Below are positions 1 to 7,150 of a DNA stretch of 21,195 nucleotides, piece after piece. The translations under genes were made by a program, and so were the position numbers. The stretch is from positions 1-21,195 of the forward strand of contig JAHJLO010000084.1 in assembly GCA_018821685.1 (NCBI GenBank), in the 5' to 3' direction. The notes under the pieces were generated by a model. It ran no database searches. It saw nothing but the letters and a program-made list of their open reading frames with translations, and was not told the origin of the DNA. Positions within the stretch are counted from its first letter, which is position 1, and every line of letters starts with the position of its first letter. The DNA is from Patescibacteria group bacterium (lineage in GTDB: Bacteria; Patescibacteriota; Minisyncoccia; Phycocordibacterales; UBA12079).

Positions 1-20
1 ACAAAATATAAACCAGGAAT

Positions 21-84
<64 letters not shown>

Positions 85-93
<9 letters not shown>

Positions 94-155
94 CATATAA
101 AAGAAAAAGTTCTAAAGCTCTGCTTTAGAACTTTTTCTTTTATATGAGCCACCTG
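85..155. repeat. 34-bp perfect palindrome including the tRNA-Thr 3' end; likely terminator
   Basis: Arms 85-118 and 122-155 are perfectly complementary around a 3-nt loop (TCT). The left arm starts at the last base of the T-stem, covers the whole 3' acceptor strand and continues into an A-rich stem. The right arm gives a CTTTTTCTTTT tract, so the structure could terminate the tRNA transcript. A simple terminator would not need to copy the acceptor strand in inverted orientation. If folded in RNA, this hairpin would compete with the acceptor stem. Confidence 0.9.
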
Positions 156-310
156 AGAAAGCAAATTTCTTTGCTTTCGTTCAGAGTCGAAAGGCGGAGC
201 GATGTTTTTGTTTTTACCTAAAACAAAAACCGCGAGCTGAGGTTACAAACACTTATATAGAATTTGAGCGAAGCGAAAAATTATATTTAGTGATTTGGGA
301 CCGGCTCTTG
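156..310. repeat. tRNA-linked structured repeat, copy A
   Basis: This directly follows the palindrome and has the same modules in the same order as the copy after tRNA-Tyr. First is a small hairpin, GAAAGCAAA (157-165) with TTTGCTTTC (170-178). Next is TCAGAGTCGAA (181-191), an antisense copy of T-arm bases 74-84. GAGCGATGT (197-205) follows, then a hairpin with 11-bp arms (204-214/220-230) and GCGAGC (232-237). A long stem-loop comes next, with a CAAACACT/AGTGATTTG base (246-253/289-297) and GCGAAGC at its tip (268-274). GGGAC (297-301) follows, then CGGCTCT, a 6/7 match to the tRNA bases CGACTCT. No convincing ORF is present. It could be a transcribed tRNA trailer, a non-autonomous mobile element or an integration scar. 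Confidence 0.75.
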
Positions 311-424
311 TATTCTTTATAAACAAAAACTTAGATAAAAATAAATGGGGTTGATTTTTGTCGTGGCTAATTCTTAGATTAAGCCAATGTTTCCTTTTCT
401 TATCCACATCCTCTATTTATTCCC

Positions 425-453
425 TTGCACCCTTTTTAAATACCTGCTACTCT
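425..453 (+). promoter_or_regulatory. Putative promoter for khpA
   Basis: TTGCAC (425-430) and TACTCT (448-453) are separated by 17 nt, and TGC precedes the -10, as in an extended -10 promoter. The predicted transcription start near 460 gives a leader of about 50 nt. A consensus DnaA box, TTATCCACA, lies just upstream at 400-408. The rest of 311-508 shows no gene. Confidence 0.45.
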
Positions 454-508
454 TATTTTAAGCAGTACTAATGTCGTGTGACTGCATTATTAAAGTATTT
501 ACAAAACG

Positions 509-856
509 ATGGATTTAGATCAAGAATTTTTAGAATATGTTGTTAAAGCTTTAGTTGATGAACCTTCAGCTGTAAAAGTTGAAAGAAAAGTTGACGAGAT
601 GGGAGTTTTAATGACTCTAGACGTTGCCCCTGTAGATATGGGGAAAATTATTGGAAGAAGTGGTAATACTGCCAAAGCTATCAGAACTTTACTTCGAGTT
701 GTTGGAATGAAGAATAACGCTCGCGTTAATCTAAAAATCAATGAACCAGAAGGAGGAATGAGGTCTCCAGAAAACAACACTGAAAAACGAGAAAACACTG
801 TTGTTGCTGCAGATGACGTTGACGTTGACTCAGCTATAGAAGATCTTAAACTTTAA
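509..856 (+). CDS. khpA: KhpA-like KH-domain RNA-binding protein
   Basis: The 115-residue protein has a single type II KH domain with the RNA-binding loop GKIIGRSG at residues 45-52, followed by a helix (NTAKAIRTLL). This is the hallmark of KhpA, a small global RNA chaperone that in Firmicutes works with KhpB. Typical KhpA proteins have about 75-80 residues. Here about 34 extra C-terminal residues form an acidic, probably disordered tail (VVAADDVDVDSAIEDLKL). In many bacteria khpA sits in rpsP-khpA-rimM-trmD-rplS; here only khpA and trmD remain side by side, with a terminator between them. The start has no SD sequence. The family call is strong; the role of the tail is unknown. Confidence 0.9.
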   Translation: MDLDQEFLEYVVKALVDEPSAVKVERKVDEMGVLMTLDVAPVDMGKIIGRSGNTAKAIRTLLRVVGMKNNARVNLKINEPEGGMRSPENNTEKRENTVVAADDVDVDSAIEDLKL

Positions 857-871
857 TATTCAATTATTTGA

Positions 872-909
872 AAAATAAAAAACTACGCTTTGCGTAGTTT
901 TTTATTTTG
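872..909 (+). terminator. Intrinsic terminator after khpA
   Basis: The hairpin AAAAACTACGC-TT-TGCGTAGTTTTT is extended by flanking A/T tracts and ends in a T run. It separates khpA from trmD, so the two are probably not one simple operon. Confidence 0.8.
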
Positions 910-928
910 TTTCTAATTTAAAATATTG

Positions 929-937
929 TGTTAATAT
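929..937 (+). promoter_or_regulatory. Extended -10 of trmD
   Basis: TGT-TAATAT (TAATAT at 932-937) ends 6 nt before the trmD ATG at 944. Transcription would start at or next to the start codon, giving a leaderless mRNA. No clear -35 is seen. Confidence 0.5.
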
Positions 938-943
938 AAAAAT

Positions 944-1579
944 ATGAATTTTCACGTTATAACATTATTTCCAGATTCCCTAAGCTCGTATTTAAACGAG
1001 TCTATTTTAGCACGAGCAATAAAAAATAAAAAAATAAAAATAACTTTTTATAATCCGAGAGATTTTGCAAAAAACAAAAGACAAGTCGATGATAGACCCT
1101 ATGGAGGGGGGCCGGGAATGGTTATTAAAGCAGAACCTGTTATTAAAGCTATTCAGAAGGCTAAAGGGAAAAAGAAGAAGGTCAAAATAATTTTTCTCTC
1201 TCCATCAGGAAAACAATTTGATAATGCCTATGCAAAAAAACTTTCCAAAAATTACAAAGACATTATTTTCGTTGCGGGTCATTACGAAGGAATTGATTCT
1301 CGGGTGCAGAAAGTTTTTAAAACTGATGAGGTTACAATCGGCCCTTATGTTTTAACTGGTGGGGAATTACCTGCTATGATTATGATTGATGTGATTGCTC
1401 GGCAAGTGGAAGGTGTTTTAGGCGATATAGATTCTCTTGAAGAAAACAGAGTCTCTTCCCCGGAATTTTACACCAGGCCAGAATCCTTTAAATATAAAAA
1501 GAAAAACTATAAAGTTCCGAAAGTTTTGCTTTCAGGGAATCATAAAGATATCGAAGAATGGAGACGTTCTAAAAAATAA
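944..1579 (+). CDS. trmD: tRNA (guanine-N1)-methyltransferase TrmD
   Basis: TrmD uses S-adenosylmethionine to methylate G37 of tRNAs with G at position 36, which prevents +1 frameshifting. The 211-residue protein begins with the family signature FHVITLFPD. It contains DDRPYGGGPGMV near residues 50-61, FVAGHYEGID (about 109-118) and the trefoil-knot SAM-binding stretch IGPYVLTGGELPA (about 132-144). The C-terminal SGNHKDIEEWR is also typical. It is somewhat shorter than the usual 230-250 residues, with reduction in the C-terminal domain. The start follows the -10 box directly without an SD, so a leaderless transcript is expected. A terminator follows immediately, so it is a single-gene unit. 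Confidence 0.96.
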   Translation: MNFHVITLFPDSLSSYLNESILARAIKNKKIKITFYNPRDFAKNKRQVDDRPYGGGPGMVIKAEPVIKAIQKAKGKKKKVKIIFLSPSGKQFDNAYAKKLSKNYKDIIFVAGHYEGIDSRVQKVFKTDEVTIGPYVLTGGELPAMIMIDVIARQVEGVLGDIDSLEENRVSSPEFYTRPESFKYKKKNYKVPKVLLSGNHKDIEEWRRSKK

Positions 1580-1582
1580 ATA

Positions 1583-1607
1583 AAAAAGCGGATTTTATCC
1601 GCTTTTT
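1583..1607 (+). terminator. Intrinsic terminator after trmD
   Basis: AAAAAGCGGAT-TTT-ATCCGCTTTTT is a perfect 11-bp hairpin with a T tract, only a few bases after the stop codon. Confidence 0.85.
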
Positions 1608-1629
1608 GTATTCTCATCATTTTTGTTTC

Positions 1630-1638
1630 TGGTATAAT
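1630..1638 (+). promoter_or_regulatory. Extended -10 of ddl
   Basis: TGG-TATAAT (TATAAT at 1633-1638) is followed by exactly 7 nt and then the ATG at 1646. This predicts a transcript beginning at the start codon. Confidence 0.6.
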
Positions 1639-1645
1639 TAACTCT

Positions 1646-2617
1646 ATGGTCAACAAATTAAGAATAGCTGTATTAAGGGGAGGCCCTGGTAGAGAATCTC
1701 AGATATCAATGAAAACAGGTTTTTCTATTTTAAATAATTTATCCTCTGATAAATATGTTGTTTATGATGTCATAATTTCTCGAGATGGTTCTTGGATTGT
1801 TGGAGGTCTTGTTGTTAAGCCAGAAAAATTTGTAATTAATTTGGATATGGTTATAAATGCTTTGCACGGTGAATATGGTGAAGACGGGAGAGTTCAAAAA
1901 ATGCTGGATGATTTCGGAGTCCCTTATACGGGCTCGAATTCTATTTCATCTATGTTTGGAATGAATAAAGGTTTTTCAAAAGAAATATATAAAAATTCAG
2001 GAATTAAAACCCCATATAGTGCTCTTCTTAAATCAAATAATATAAATGAAAAAAGTGTTAGAGAATTATTCAGAACTTTCCCTTTGCCCTGTATTATCAA
2101 ACCAGTTAGAGGAGGTTCGTCAATTGGTGTTTCCCTTGCAAGAGATTTTAAGGAATTGATGTCTTCTTTGGAAGATTGTTCAAAACATTCAGATTCAATT
2201 TTGATAGAAGAATTTATTAGTGGGAAAGAAGTTACTTGTGGTGTTATCGATAATTTTAGAGATAAGGATGTCTACTCGCTTTTACCTATTGAGATAATTC
2301 TGTCTGAAGAAAGTTCTTTTTTTGATTATGATTCAAAATATAATGGGCAGACTCAAAAAATTTTACCAGGAAGGTTCAGCCAAGCCGAGAGTGATGAGAT
2401 TCAAAGATTGGCGATAGAGGCACATAAAGCTCTTGGTTTAAGACATTATTCTCGTTCTGATTTTATTGTTCACCCAAAAAGAGGAATTTATATTTTAGAA
2501 ACTAATAGTTTACCTGGGATGACAGAAGAATCACTTTTTCCAAAATCACTTGAGGCGGTAGGCTCTAATTTAGAAGAATTTTTAGAGCATCTTATTAATT
2601 TGGCAAAAAATAAATAA
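1646..2617 (+). CDS. ddl: D-alanine--D-alanine ligase
   Basis: This is an ATP-grasp enzyme that joins two D-alanines for the peptidoglycan pentapeptide. The 323-residue protein has the N-terminal RGGPGRESQIS loop (11-21), HGEYGEDGRVQ (74-84), the ATP-binding glycine-rich loop RGGSSIGVS (155-163) and EEFISGKEVTCGV (188-200). It also has SRSDF (269-273) and the metal and D-Ala2 site ETNSLPGMTEES (285-296). Length is normal for Ddl. It is flanked by terminators or promoters on both sides, so it stands alone rather than in the usual mur cluster. Together with the mre/mrdA genes downstream it indicates that this cell makes peptidoglycan. The start lies 7 nt after TATAAT, with no SD. Confidence 0.95.
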   Translation: MVNKLRIAVLRGGPGRESQISMKTGFSILNNLSSDKYVVYDVIISRDGSWIVGGLVVKPEKFVINLDMVINALHGEYGEDGRVQKMLDDFGVPYTGSNSISSMFGMNKGFSKEIYKNSGIKTPYSALLKSNNINEKSVRELFRTFPLPCIIKPVRGGSSIGVSLARDFKELMSSLEDCSKHSDSILIEEFISGKEVTCGVIDNFRDKDVYSLLPIEIILSEESSFFDYDSKYNGQTQKILPGRFSQAESDEIQRLAIEAHKALGLRHYSRSDFIVHPKRGIYILETNSLPGMTEESLFPKSLEAVGSNLEEFLEHLINLAKNK

Positions 2618-2645
2618 TTATAAACAACCACTCTTTGCTATTTTC

Positions 2646-2674
2646 TTGAGGATTTTCTCTTGGTAGTGTATTAT
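2646..2674 (+). promoter_or_regulatory. Promoter of the HtrA-like gene
   Basis: TTGAGG (2646-2651), a 17-nt spacer and TATTAT (2669-2674). The ATG at 2683 lies 8 nt after the -10, so the mRNA should have almost no leader. Confidence 0.6.
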
Positions 2675-2682
2675 GTAGATTA

Positions 2683-3525
2683 ATGGATATAGAAACACTA
2701 AATAAAAGTCAAACGATTTTACTTACGTTGCTTGTGAGCTTCGTTACTTCTATTGCAACCGGAATTGTTACTGTTACTTTGATGGATCAGGCTCCTCCTG
2801 CTATGACCCAAACTATTCATCGGGTTGTTGAAAAAACAGTCGAAACAGTTACTCCAAAAGAACAGACCGCGAGTGTAAGTCAGGTGGTTGTCGTCAGAGA
2901 GGAAAGTAAAATTGCTGATGTCGTCGCAAAAAATGAAAATTCTTTTGTTAGAATTTATCAAAATGGAATATTTTCAGGGTTAGGAATTTTTGTTGATAAG
3001 AGAGGAATACTTGTAACAGATAGAGCAAATATTTTAGAAGATTTAGATTACGCAGTTTCAGTTGGTGGTAAAATTATGGATGTTAGTATTCTTGGTGTTG
3101 ATTCAGGAAAAAGGATCGCTTATTTAAAAATAGTTGATGAAGGGGGTATTATTTTTAAATCTGTTTTTGATACTGTTAGCATCGCCGATGCCGATTCACT
3201 AAAATTAGGTCAATCGATTATTGTTCTAGGGGGTGTTGAATCAACAGAGGTTTTGACTGGGATTGTTTCTGGTTTGGTGAGGGATAACGGTTTGTCTGAT
3301 TTAGAAACAGCCTCTACCACAACAGAAAAGATTGATGAGAAAGAAATTTTTGTTTCAAGTATAAAAACGAATATTCCTGTTAGCGGTATAATAGGAGGAT
3401 CACCACTACTTAATCTTAAGGGAGATGTCGTTGGTATAAATATCAACCCTGGAGATAATTCTTTTATACCGATAAACTTTATAAAAGAAGACCTAAAAAC
3501 TATATTAAACTTAGTTACAGAATAA
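2683..3525 (+). CDS. Membrane-anchored HtrA-like trypsin-fold protein, catalytic triad lost
   Basis: The 280-residue protein has one N-terminal membrane segment (about residues 11-34). A linker follows, then a domain with the spacing of an HtrA/DegP (S1C) protease: SGLGIFVDKRGILVT (98-112), a DSGKRIAYLKI region (140-150), LGQSIIVLGG (175-184) and SGIIGGSPLLNLKGDVVGIN (234-253). All three catalytic positions appear substituted. The TNNH histidine aligns with A115, the TDLAVLK aspartate with R144, and the GNSGGP serine with G238. No PDZ domain is present. The most likely reading is a pseudoprotease facing the outside of the membrane, perhaps a binding or scaffold protein. The frame is intact with core-like codon use, so it is not an obvious pseudogene. 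Fold assignment is moderate; loss of the triad is read directly from motif alignment. Confidence 0.72.
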   Translation: MDIETLNKSQTILLTLLVSFVTSIATGIVTVTLMDQAPPAMTQTIHRVVEKTVETVTPKEQTASVSQVVVVREESKIADVVAKNENSFVRIYQNGIFSGLGIFVDKRGILVTDRANILEDLDYAVSVGGKIMDVSILGVDSGKRIAYLKIVDEGGIIFKSVFDTVSIADADSLKLGQSIIVLGGVESTEVLTGIVSGLVRDNGLSDLETASTTTEKIDEKEIFVSSIKTNIPVSGIIGGSPLLNLKGDVVGININPGDNSFIPINFIKEDLKTILNLVTE

Positions 3526-3539
3526 ATTTTATTTTATAC

Positions 3540-3569
3540 TTGACTAATTTTAATAATCTATATTATAGT
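3540..3569 (+). promoter_or_regulatory. Promoter of clpB
   Basis: TTGACT (3540-3545), an 18-nt spacer and TATAGT (3564-3569), with a predicted start near 3576 and a leader of about 27 nt. No CIRCE-type inverted repeat is visible, so HrcA control is not indicated. Confidence 0.55.
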
Positions 3570-3602
3570 ACTTACTTCAGATAACTTATTTTAAATTTTA
3601 TT

Positions 3603-6326
3603 ATGCCACCATTAAATCATCTAACTACAAAAGCTAAAGACGCTATTAAAAAAGCCCATGAGCTCGCTATCGAAAGAGGTCAAAACCATGTTGGTCCTTT
3701 GAATCTTTTTGTTGCGTTAATGCTTCAGGAGGAAAGCATGGTTATTTCTGTTTTAGAAAGGGTTGGTGTTGACACTATATTATTAACAGATTCATTGTTT
3801 GAAATGTTAGAAGAACCTGAGAGGACTTCAACTTCAACACCTTCTTATCAAATGTATTTAACCCCTGAATTAGCAAAAATTTTAGAGGATTCTACTCATG
3901 TTGCTTCAGCCATGAAGGATGAATTTATTTCGACTGAACATTTTTTAATTGCGTTGCTTGATGCTCCTGGAACAACCCAGGAAATTATTTCTCGTTTCAA
4001 AATTGATAAGAATGCTGTTATAGAGGTATTGCAGGAGGTTCGAGATGGAAAGATTACAGATATTCAAAAACCAAAAAAATTTAAAGCTCTAACAAAATTT
4101 ACTCGAAATCTTACACAATTAGCATTGGATAACAAACTTGATCCTGTTATTGGGCGTGATGATGAGATGAGGAGGGTTATTCAGATTCTTGCTCGACGAA
4201 CAAAAAATAATCCTGTTTTGATTGGAGAAGCTGGGGTAGGTAAAACCGCTATTGTTGAGGGTCTGGCGCTTCGAATTATTCAAGGTGATGCGCCGGCCTC
4301 ACTTAAAGATAAAGAGCTTCTTTCACTTGATATTGGAATGCTTGTTGCTGGTACAAAATACCGTGGAGAATTTGAAGATAGATTAAAAGCCATAATGAAA
4401 GAAGTTGAAAAATCAAATGGAAAAGTAATTTTGTTTATTGACGAATTACATACTATCGTCGGTGCTGGTGCTTCTGAAGGTCAAATGGATGCTTCAAACA
4501 TGATTAAACCGGCTTTGGCACGTGGAGAATTAAGAGCCATTGGGGCAACAACTTTAAAAGAATATCAAAAATATATAGAGAAGGACCCTGCTTTAACAAG
4601 AAGGTTCCAGCCTATAATGGTGAATGAACCTTCTCTTGATGATGCAAAAGCTATTCTAAGGGGAATTAAAGAAAAATATGAACTTTATCACGGAGTTTCA
4701 ATTACTGACGATGCTATCGTTGCGGCTGTAGATTTATCTAGTCGGTATATAACCGATAGATTTTTACCAGATAAAGCTGTTGATTTAATTGATGAAGCAG
4801 CTTCTTCATTAAAGATTTCCCTTGAAAATAAGCCCGCTGTTTTGGAAGATGCTCATCGTAAAATAATGAGACTGGAAATCGAAAAGAAGGCTCTCACAAA
4901 AGAACAGGCTGGAAAGAATAAACAAAAGAATGTATCTCGATTAAAAGAAATTGATAAAGATATTTCTGAGTTGCAAGAAAAATCTTCAGAGCTTGAGTTG
5001 AAATGGAAAAATGAAAAAGATGCTTTATCTAATATTAAAATTATTAAAGAAGAGCTTGATCAATTAAAAGTTGATGCTGAACAGGCTGAGGCTTTAGCTG
5101 ATTTATCTAGAGCAGCCGAGATTCGTTATGTAAAAATTCCTCAACTTGAAAAGGAATTAGCTTTAAATACTAAAAAATTACAAAAACTTCAAAGATCACG
5201 AAAGGTTCTAAACGAAGAGATTACCGAAAATGAAATTGCGGAGGTTGTTAGTCGTTGGGCTGGTGTTCCTGTAACAAGAATGCTTGAAGAAGAGGTTAAT
5301 AAACTAAGCCGAATGGATAAAGAATTGCAAAAAGTTGTTATAGGGCAAGAAAAGGCTATTGAAAAAATATCTGATGCTATTAAAAGGAGCCGAGTAGGAA
5401 TTTCTGATCCCAATAAACCAATTGGTTCTTTTATGTTCCTCGGTCCAACCGGTGTCGGTAAAACTGAATTGACTAAAAAGTTGGCAGGGCTTTTGTTCGA
5501 TGATGAAGATGCTTTGATTAGGGTTGATATGTCTGAGTTGATGGAAAAACATTCTGTTTCTAAATTAATAGGTTCTCCGCCTGGTTATGTTGGATATGAA
5601 GAAGGGGGGAATCTTACTGAAACTGTTCGTCATCGACCCTATTCCGTAATTTTATTTGATGAAATAGAAAAGGCACATCCTGAAGTTTTTAATATTTTAC
5701 TTCAGGTACTTGATAATGGAGTTTTGACTGATGCAAAAGGACGGTCTGTAAACTTTAGAAACTCTGTAATTATTTTAACTTCGAATATTGGTTCCCAATT
5801 TATTGATAAAATGGAATCGATTGGTTTTGGACAAAACAAGGATGATCAAGAAAATTATAATGATGCAAAGGGTGATGTTATGAATGCTTTGAGAGAAAAT
5901 TTCAGACCAGAGTTTATTAACCGACTTGATGAGATTGTTATTTTTGATGTTCTATCACCAAAAACAATTGAAAAAATTGTGGATATACAAATTGGAATTG
6001 TTAAGGAGAGACTATCTGAAAAAGAAATTAGTTTTAATATTTCCAAAAAAGCTTTAGAATATTTAGCTAAAAAAGGTTACAACCCTCAGTATGGAGCGAG
6101 ACCTCTAAAGAGGTTAATCCAATCTAAAGTGTTAACCCCTATTGCGACAGAAATGATTGAAAATAATATGATGGTTGGAGGAAGTGTAAAGGTAGATTTA
6201 AAAGAAGGGAAATTGATATTTGATGTAAAAAAGAAAACAGGAGGGAAGGGAAGGAAAAAAACTAATTCTTCTTTACAAGTGGGGCGAAGTGAGTCAGGAA
6301 AAACTAAGGAGAAGGTTAGAGTTTAA
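3603..6326 (+). CDS. clpB: ClpB-type AAA+ disaggregase with a ClpP-docking-like loop
   Basis: This is a Hsp100 unfoldase of 907 residues. It has the Clp N-domain (about 1-145) and AAA-1 with Walker A GEAGVGKT (208-215), pore loop GTKYRGEFEDR (250-260) and Walker B VILFIDE (275-281). A long coiled-coil M-domain of ClpB size (about 410-540) follows. AAA-2 has Walker A GPTGVGKT (614-621), pore loop GYVGYEEGG (661-669) and ILFDEIEKAHP. ClpB with DnaK pulls proteins out of aggregates. Oddly, the loop after TSNIGS is extended and contains IGF (740-742), the tripeptide position through which ClpA, ClpC and ClpX dock ClpP. A basic tail of about 35 residues ends the protein and partly coincides with repeat-like DNA. 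Classification as ClpB rests on the M-domain; a ClpC-like protease partner role is possible. Confidence 0.93.
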   Translation: MPPLNHLTTKAKDAIKKAHELAIERGQNHVGPLNLFVALMLQEESMVISVLERVGVDTILLTDSLFEMLEEPERTSTSTPSYQMYLTPELAKILEDSTHVASAMKDEFISTEHFLIALLDAPGTTQEIISRFKIDKNAVIEVLQEVRDGKITDIQKPKKFKALTKFTRNLTQLALDNKLDPVIGRDDEMRRVIQILARRTKNNPVLIGEAGVGKTAIVEGLALRIIQGDAPASLKDKELLSLDIGMLVAGTKYRGEFEDRLKAIMKEVEKSNGKVILFIDELHTIVGAGASEGQMDASNMIKPALARGELRAIGATTLKEYQKYIEKDPALTRRFQPIMVNEPSLDDAKAILRGIKEKYELYHGVSITDDAIVAAVDLSSRYITDRFLPDKAVDLIDEAASSLKISLENKPAVLEDAHRKIMRLEIEKKALTKEQAGKNKQKNVSRLKEIDKDISELQEKSSELELKWKNEKDALSNIKIIKEELDQLKVDAEQAEALADLSRAAEIRYVKIPQLEKELALNTKKLQKLQRSRKVLNEEITENEIAEVVSRWAGVPVTRMLEEEVNKLSRMDKELQKVVIGQEKAIEKISDAIKRSRVGISDPNKPIGSFMFLGPTGVGKTELTKKLAGLLFDDEDALIRVDMSELMEKHSVSKLIGSPPGYVGYEEGGNLTETVRHRPYSVILFDEIEKAHPEVFNILLQVLDNGVLTDAKGRSVNFRNSVIILTSNIGSQFIDKMESIGFGQNKDDQENYNDAKGDVMNALRENFRPEFINRLDEIVIFDVLSPKTIEKIVDIQIGIVKERLSEKEISFNISKKALEYLAKKGYNPQYGARPLKRLIQSKVLTPIATEMIENNMMVGGSVKVDLKEGKLIFDVKKKTGGKGRKKTNSSLQVGRSESGKTKEKVRV

Positions 6327-6434
6327 CCTCGTCGTCTTTGCGAGAAATTACGAATAGAAGTCCTTCTCCTATAGCGTAACGAAGTAAAACGACGAGGGGC
6401 GCAACCTCGAGTAGTAATTTTGGAGCAATCTAGT
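6327..6434. repeat. Nested palindromic repeat element after clpB
   Basis: It begins directly after the clpB stop codon. The outer arms CCTCGTCGT (6327-6335) and ACGACGAGG (6389-6397) enclose inner pairings TTACG/CGTAA and AGAAG/CTTCT. It carries TTGCGAG near one end and GAGCAATCTAG near the other. This resembles the dispersed bacterial repeats with a TTGCGAG...CGAAG...AGCAATCT layout. No coding potential is seen. Confidence 0.6.
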
Positions 6435-6440
6435 AATTTA

Positions 6441-6476
6441 AAAAACCTTGTCGAGTAGCTTTTTGACAAGGTTTTT
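6441..6476. terminator. Bidirectional terminator between clpB and the minus-strand gene
   Basis: The perfect 12-bp stem AAAAACCTTGTC (6441-6452) / GACAAGGTTTTT (6465-6476) has A and T tracts on its two sides, so it can work for clpB and for the converging gene at 6529-6870. Confidence 0.8.
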
Positions 6477-6528
6477 GGTCTTTGTACCCAGATTAAGATC
6501 TTGGTTTTTTATTTTTTTGGATACAGAA

Positions 6529-6870
6529 TTAAATGCAATTGGGAAGTCTTTTTGACCAAGCCTCGATTACTTCAAGGGCGTGGAAACCAGAATCTAAATA
6601 AAGATACATAATCTTTGTTTTTATTATAAATGATGGTTCTCTGAATTCTATTCTGACAAGGTTGTTGCTAGAACAAATCTTTAGAATCAAAAAGTGGTTG
6701 TTTAATCTGACGTGTTCAGGTTGTATATAGGCGACAAGTGACTCTTTTTTTCTTTGTTCAGGTTCTGTTGACGCTATCTGCTTTATGAAACCAATACCAA
6801 GCTTCTGGTTTTTCTTAATTTGCTCGGATACAATTTCTTGAGCTTTTTCTAAAAAAAAGTTTGGGGTCAT
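6529..6870 (-). CDS. Hypothetical protein, 113 residues
   Basis: I do not recognise this protein. It has no membrane segment, signal peptide or cysteine motif. The first about 40 residues look helical and charged, and the centre and C-terminus look mixed alpha/beta (NHFLILKICSSNNLVRIEF, then an aromatic/hydrophobic stretch around KIMYLYLDSGFHALEVIEAW). It is probably real. The start ATG is preceded by an SD (AAGGAG, about 9 nt upstream), a good promoter lies further upstream, and a terminator follows the stop. Initiation by SD contrasts with the neighbouring housekeeping genes. It stands alone between two tRNA- or repeat-rich gaps, so the context gives no functional hint. Confidence 0.7.
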   Translation of the reverse strand: MTPNFFLEKAQEIVSEQIKKNQKLGIGFIKQIASTEPEQRKKESLVAYIQPEHVRLNNHFLILKICSSNNLVRIEFREPSFIIKTKIMYLYLDSGFHALEVIEAWSKRLPNCI

Positions 6871-6926
6871 TATTCAAGTCTCCTTCCTGTTTAATTTTCG
6901 ATAGCCCTAGTTACTTTCCTGCACGT

Positions 6927-6955
6927 ATACTACATTTTTTCAAAAAATAAATCAA
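6927..6955 (-). promoter_or_regulatory. Promoter of the 113-residue minus-strand gene
   Basis: On the minus strand, TTGATT (6950-6955), a 17-nt spacer and TAGTAT (6927-6932). The start would fall near 6920, giving a leader of about 50 nt that contains the SD. Confidence 0.5.
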
Positions 6956-6972
6956 TAATAAATTTTTTTTGT

Positions 6973-7001
6973 TTTACATATTTTTTGTTTTAGTTTATAA
7001 T
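6973..7001 (+). promoter_or_regulatory. Promoter of tRNA-Tyr
   Basis: TTTACA (6973-6978), a 17-nt spacer and a consensus TATAAT (6996-7001). The predicted start near 7008 gives a 5' extension of about 60 nt to be removed by RNase P. Confidence 0.6.
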
Positions 7002-7068
7002 CAACTTCATAAATAAAGATAATATTTGCACTAAAATAGTTATCAAATACAATTTTTTATATATAAAC

Positions 7069-7150
7069 GCGTCGGTACTCAAGCGGTCAACGAGGGCAGA
7101 CTGTAAATCTGCTGGCTTAGCCTTCGCAAGTTCGAATCTTGCCCGGCGCA
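7069..7150 (+). tRNA. tRNA-Tyr (anticodon GUA)
   Basis: This is an 82-nt class II tRNA with a long variable arm. The acceptor GCGTCGG/CCGGCGC pairs fully (one G-U). The anticodon stem GCAGA/TCTGC holds loop CTGTAAA, giving GUA for tyrosine. The T-stem GCAAG/CTTGC holds loop TTCGAAT. The discriminator is A, and the next bases are CAA, so CCA is not encoded. As at tRNA-Thr, the 3' end forms the left arm of a long inverted repeat. Confidence 0.96.

Noticed and set aside
94..508. Possible CRISPR array or group I/II intron in the repeat-rich region after tRNA-Thr
   Set aside because: There are no regularly spaced direct repeats and no cas genes. The tRNA body is complete, and none of the intron core motifs could be recognised; the hairpins fit the tRNA-linked element better.
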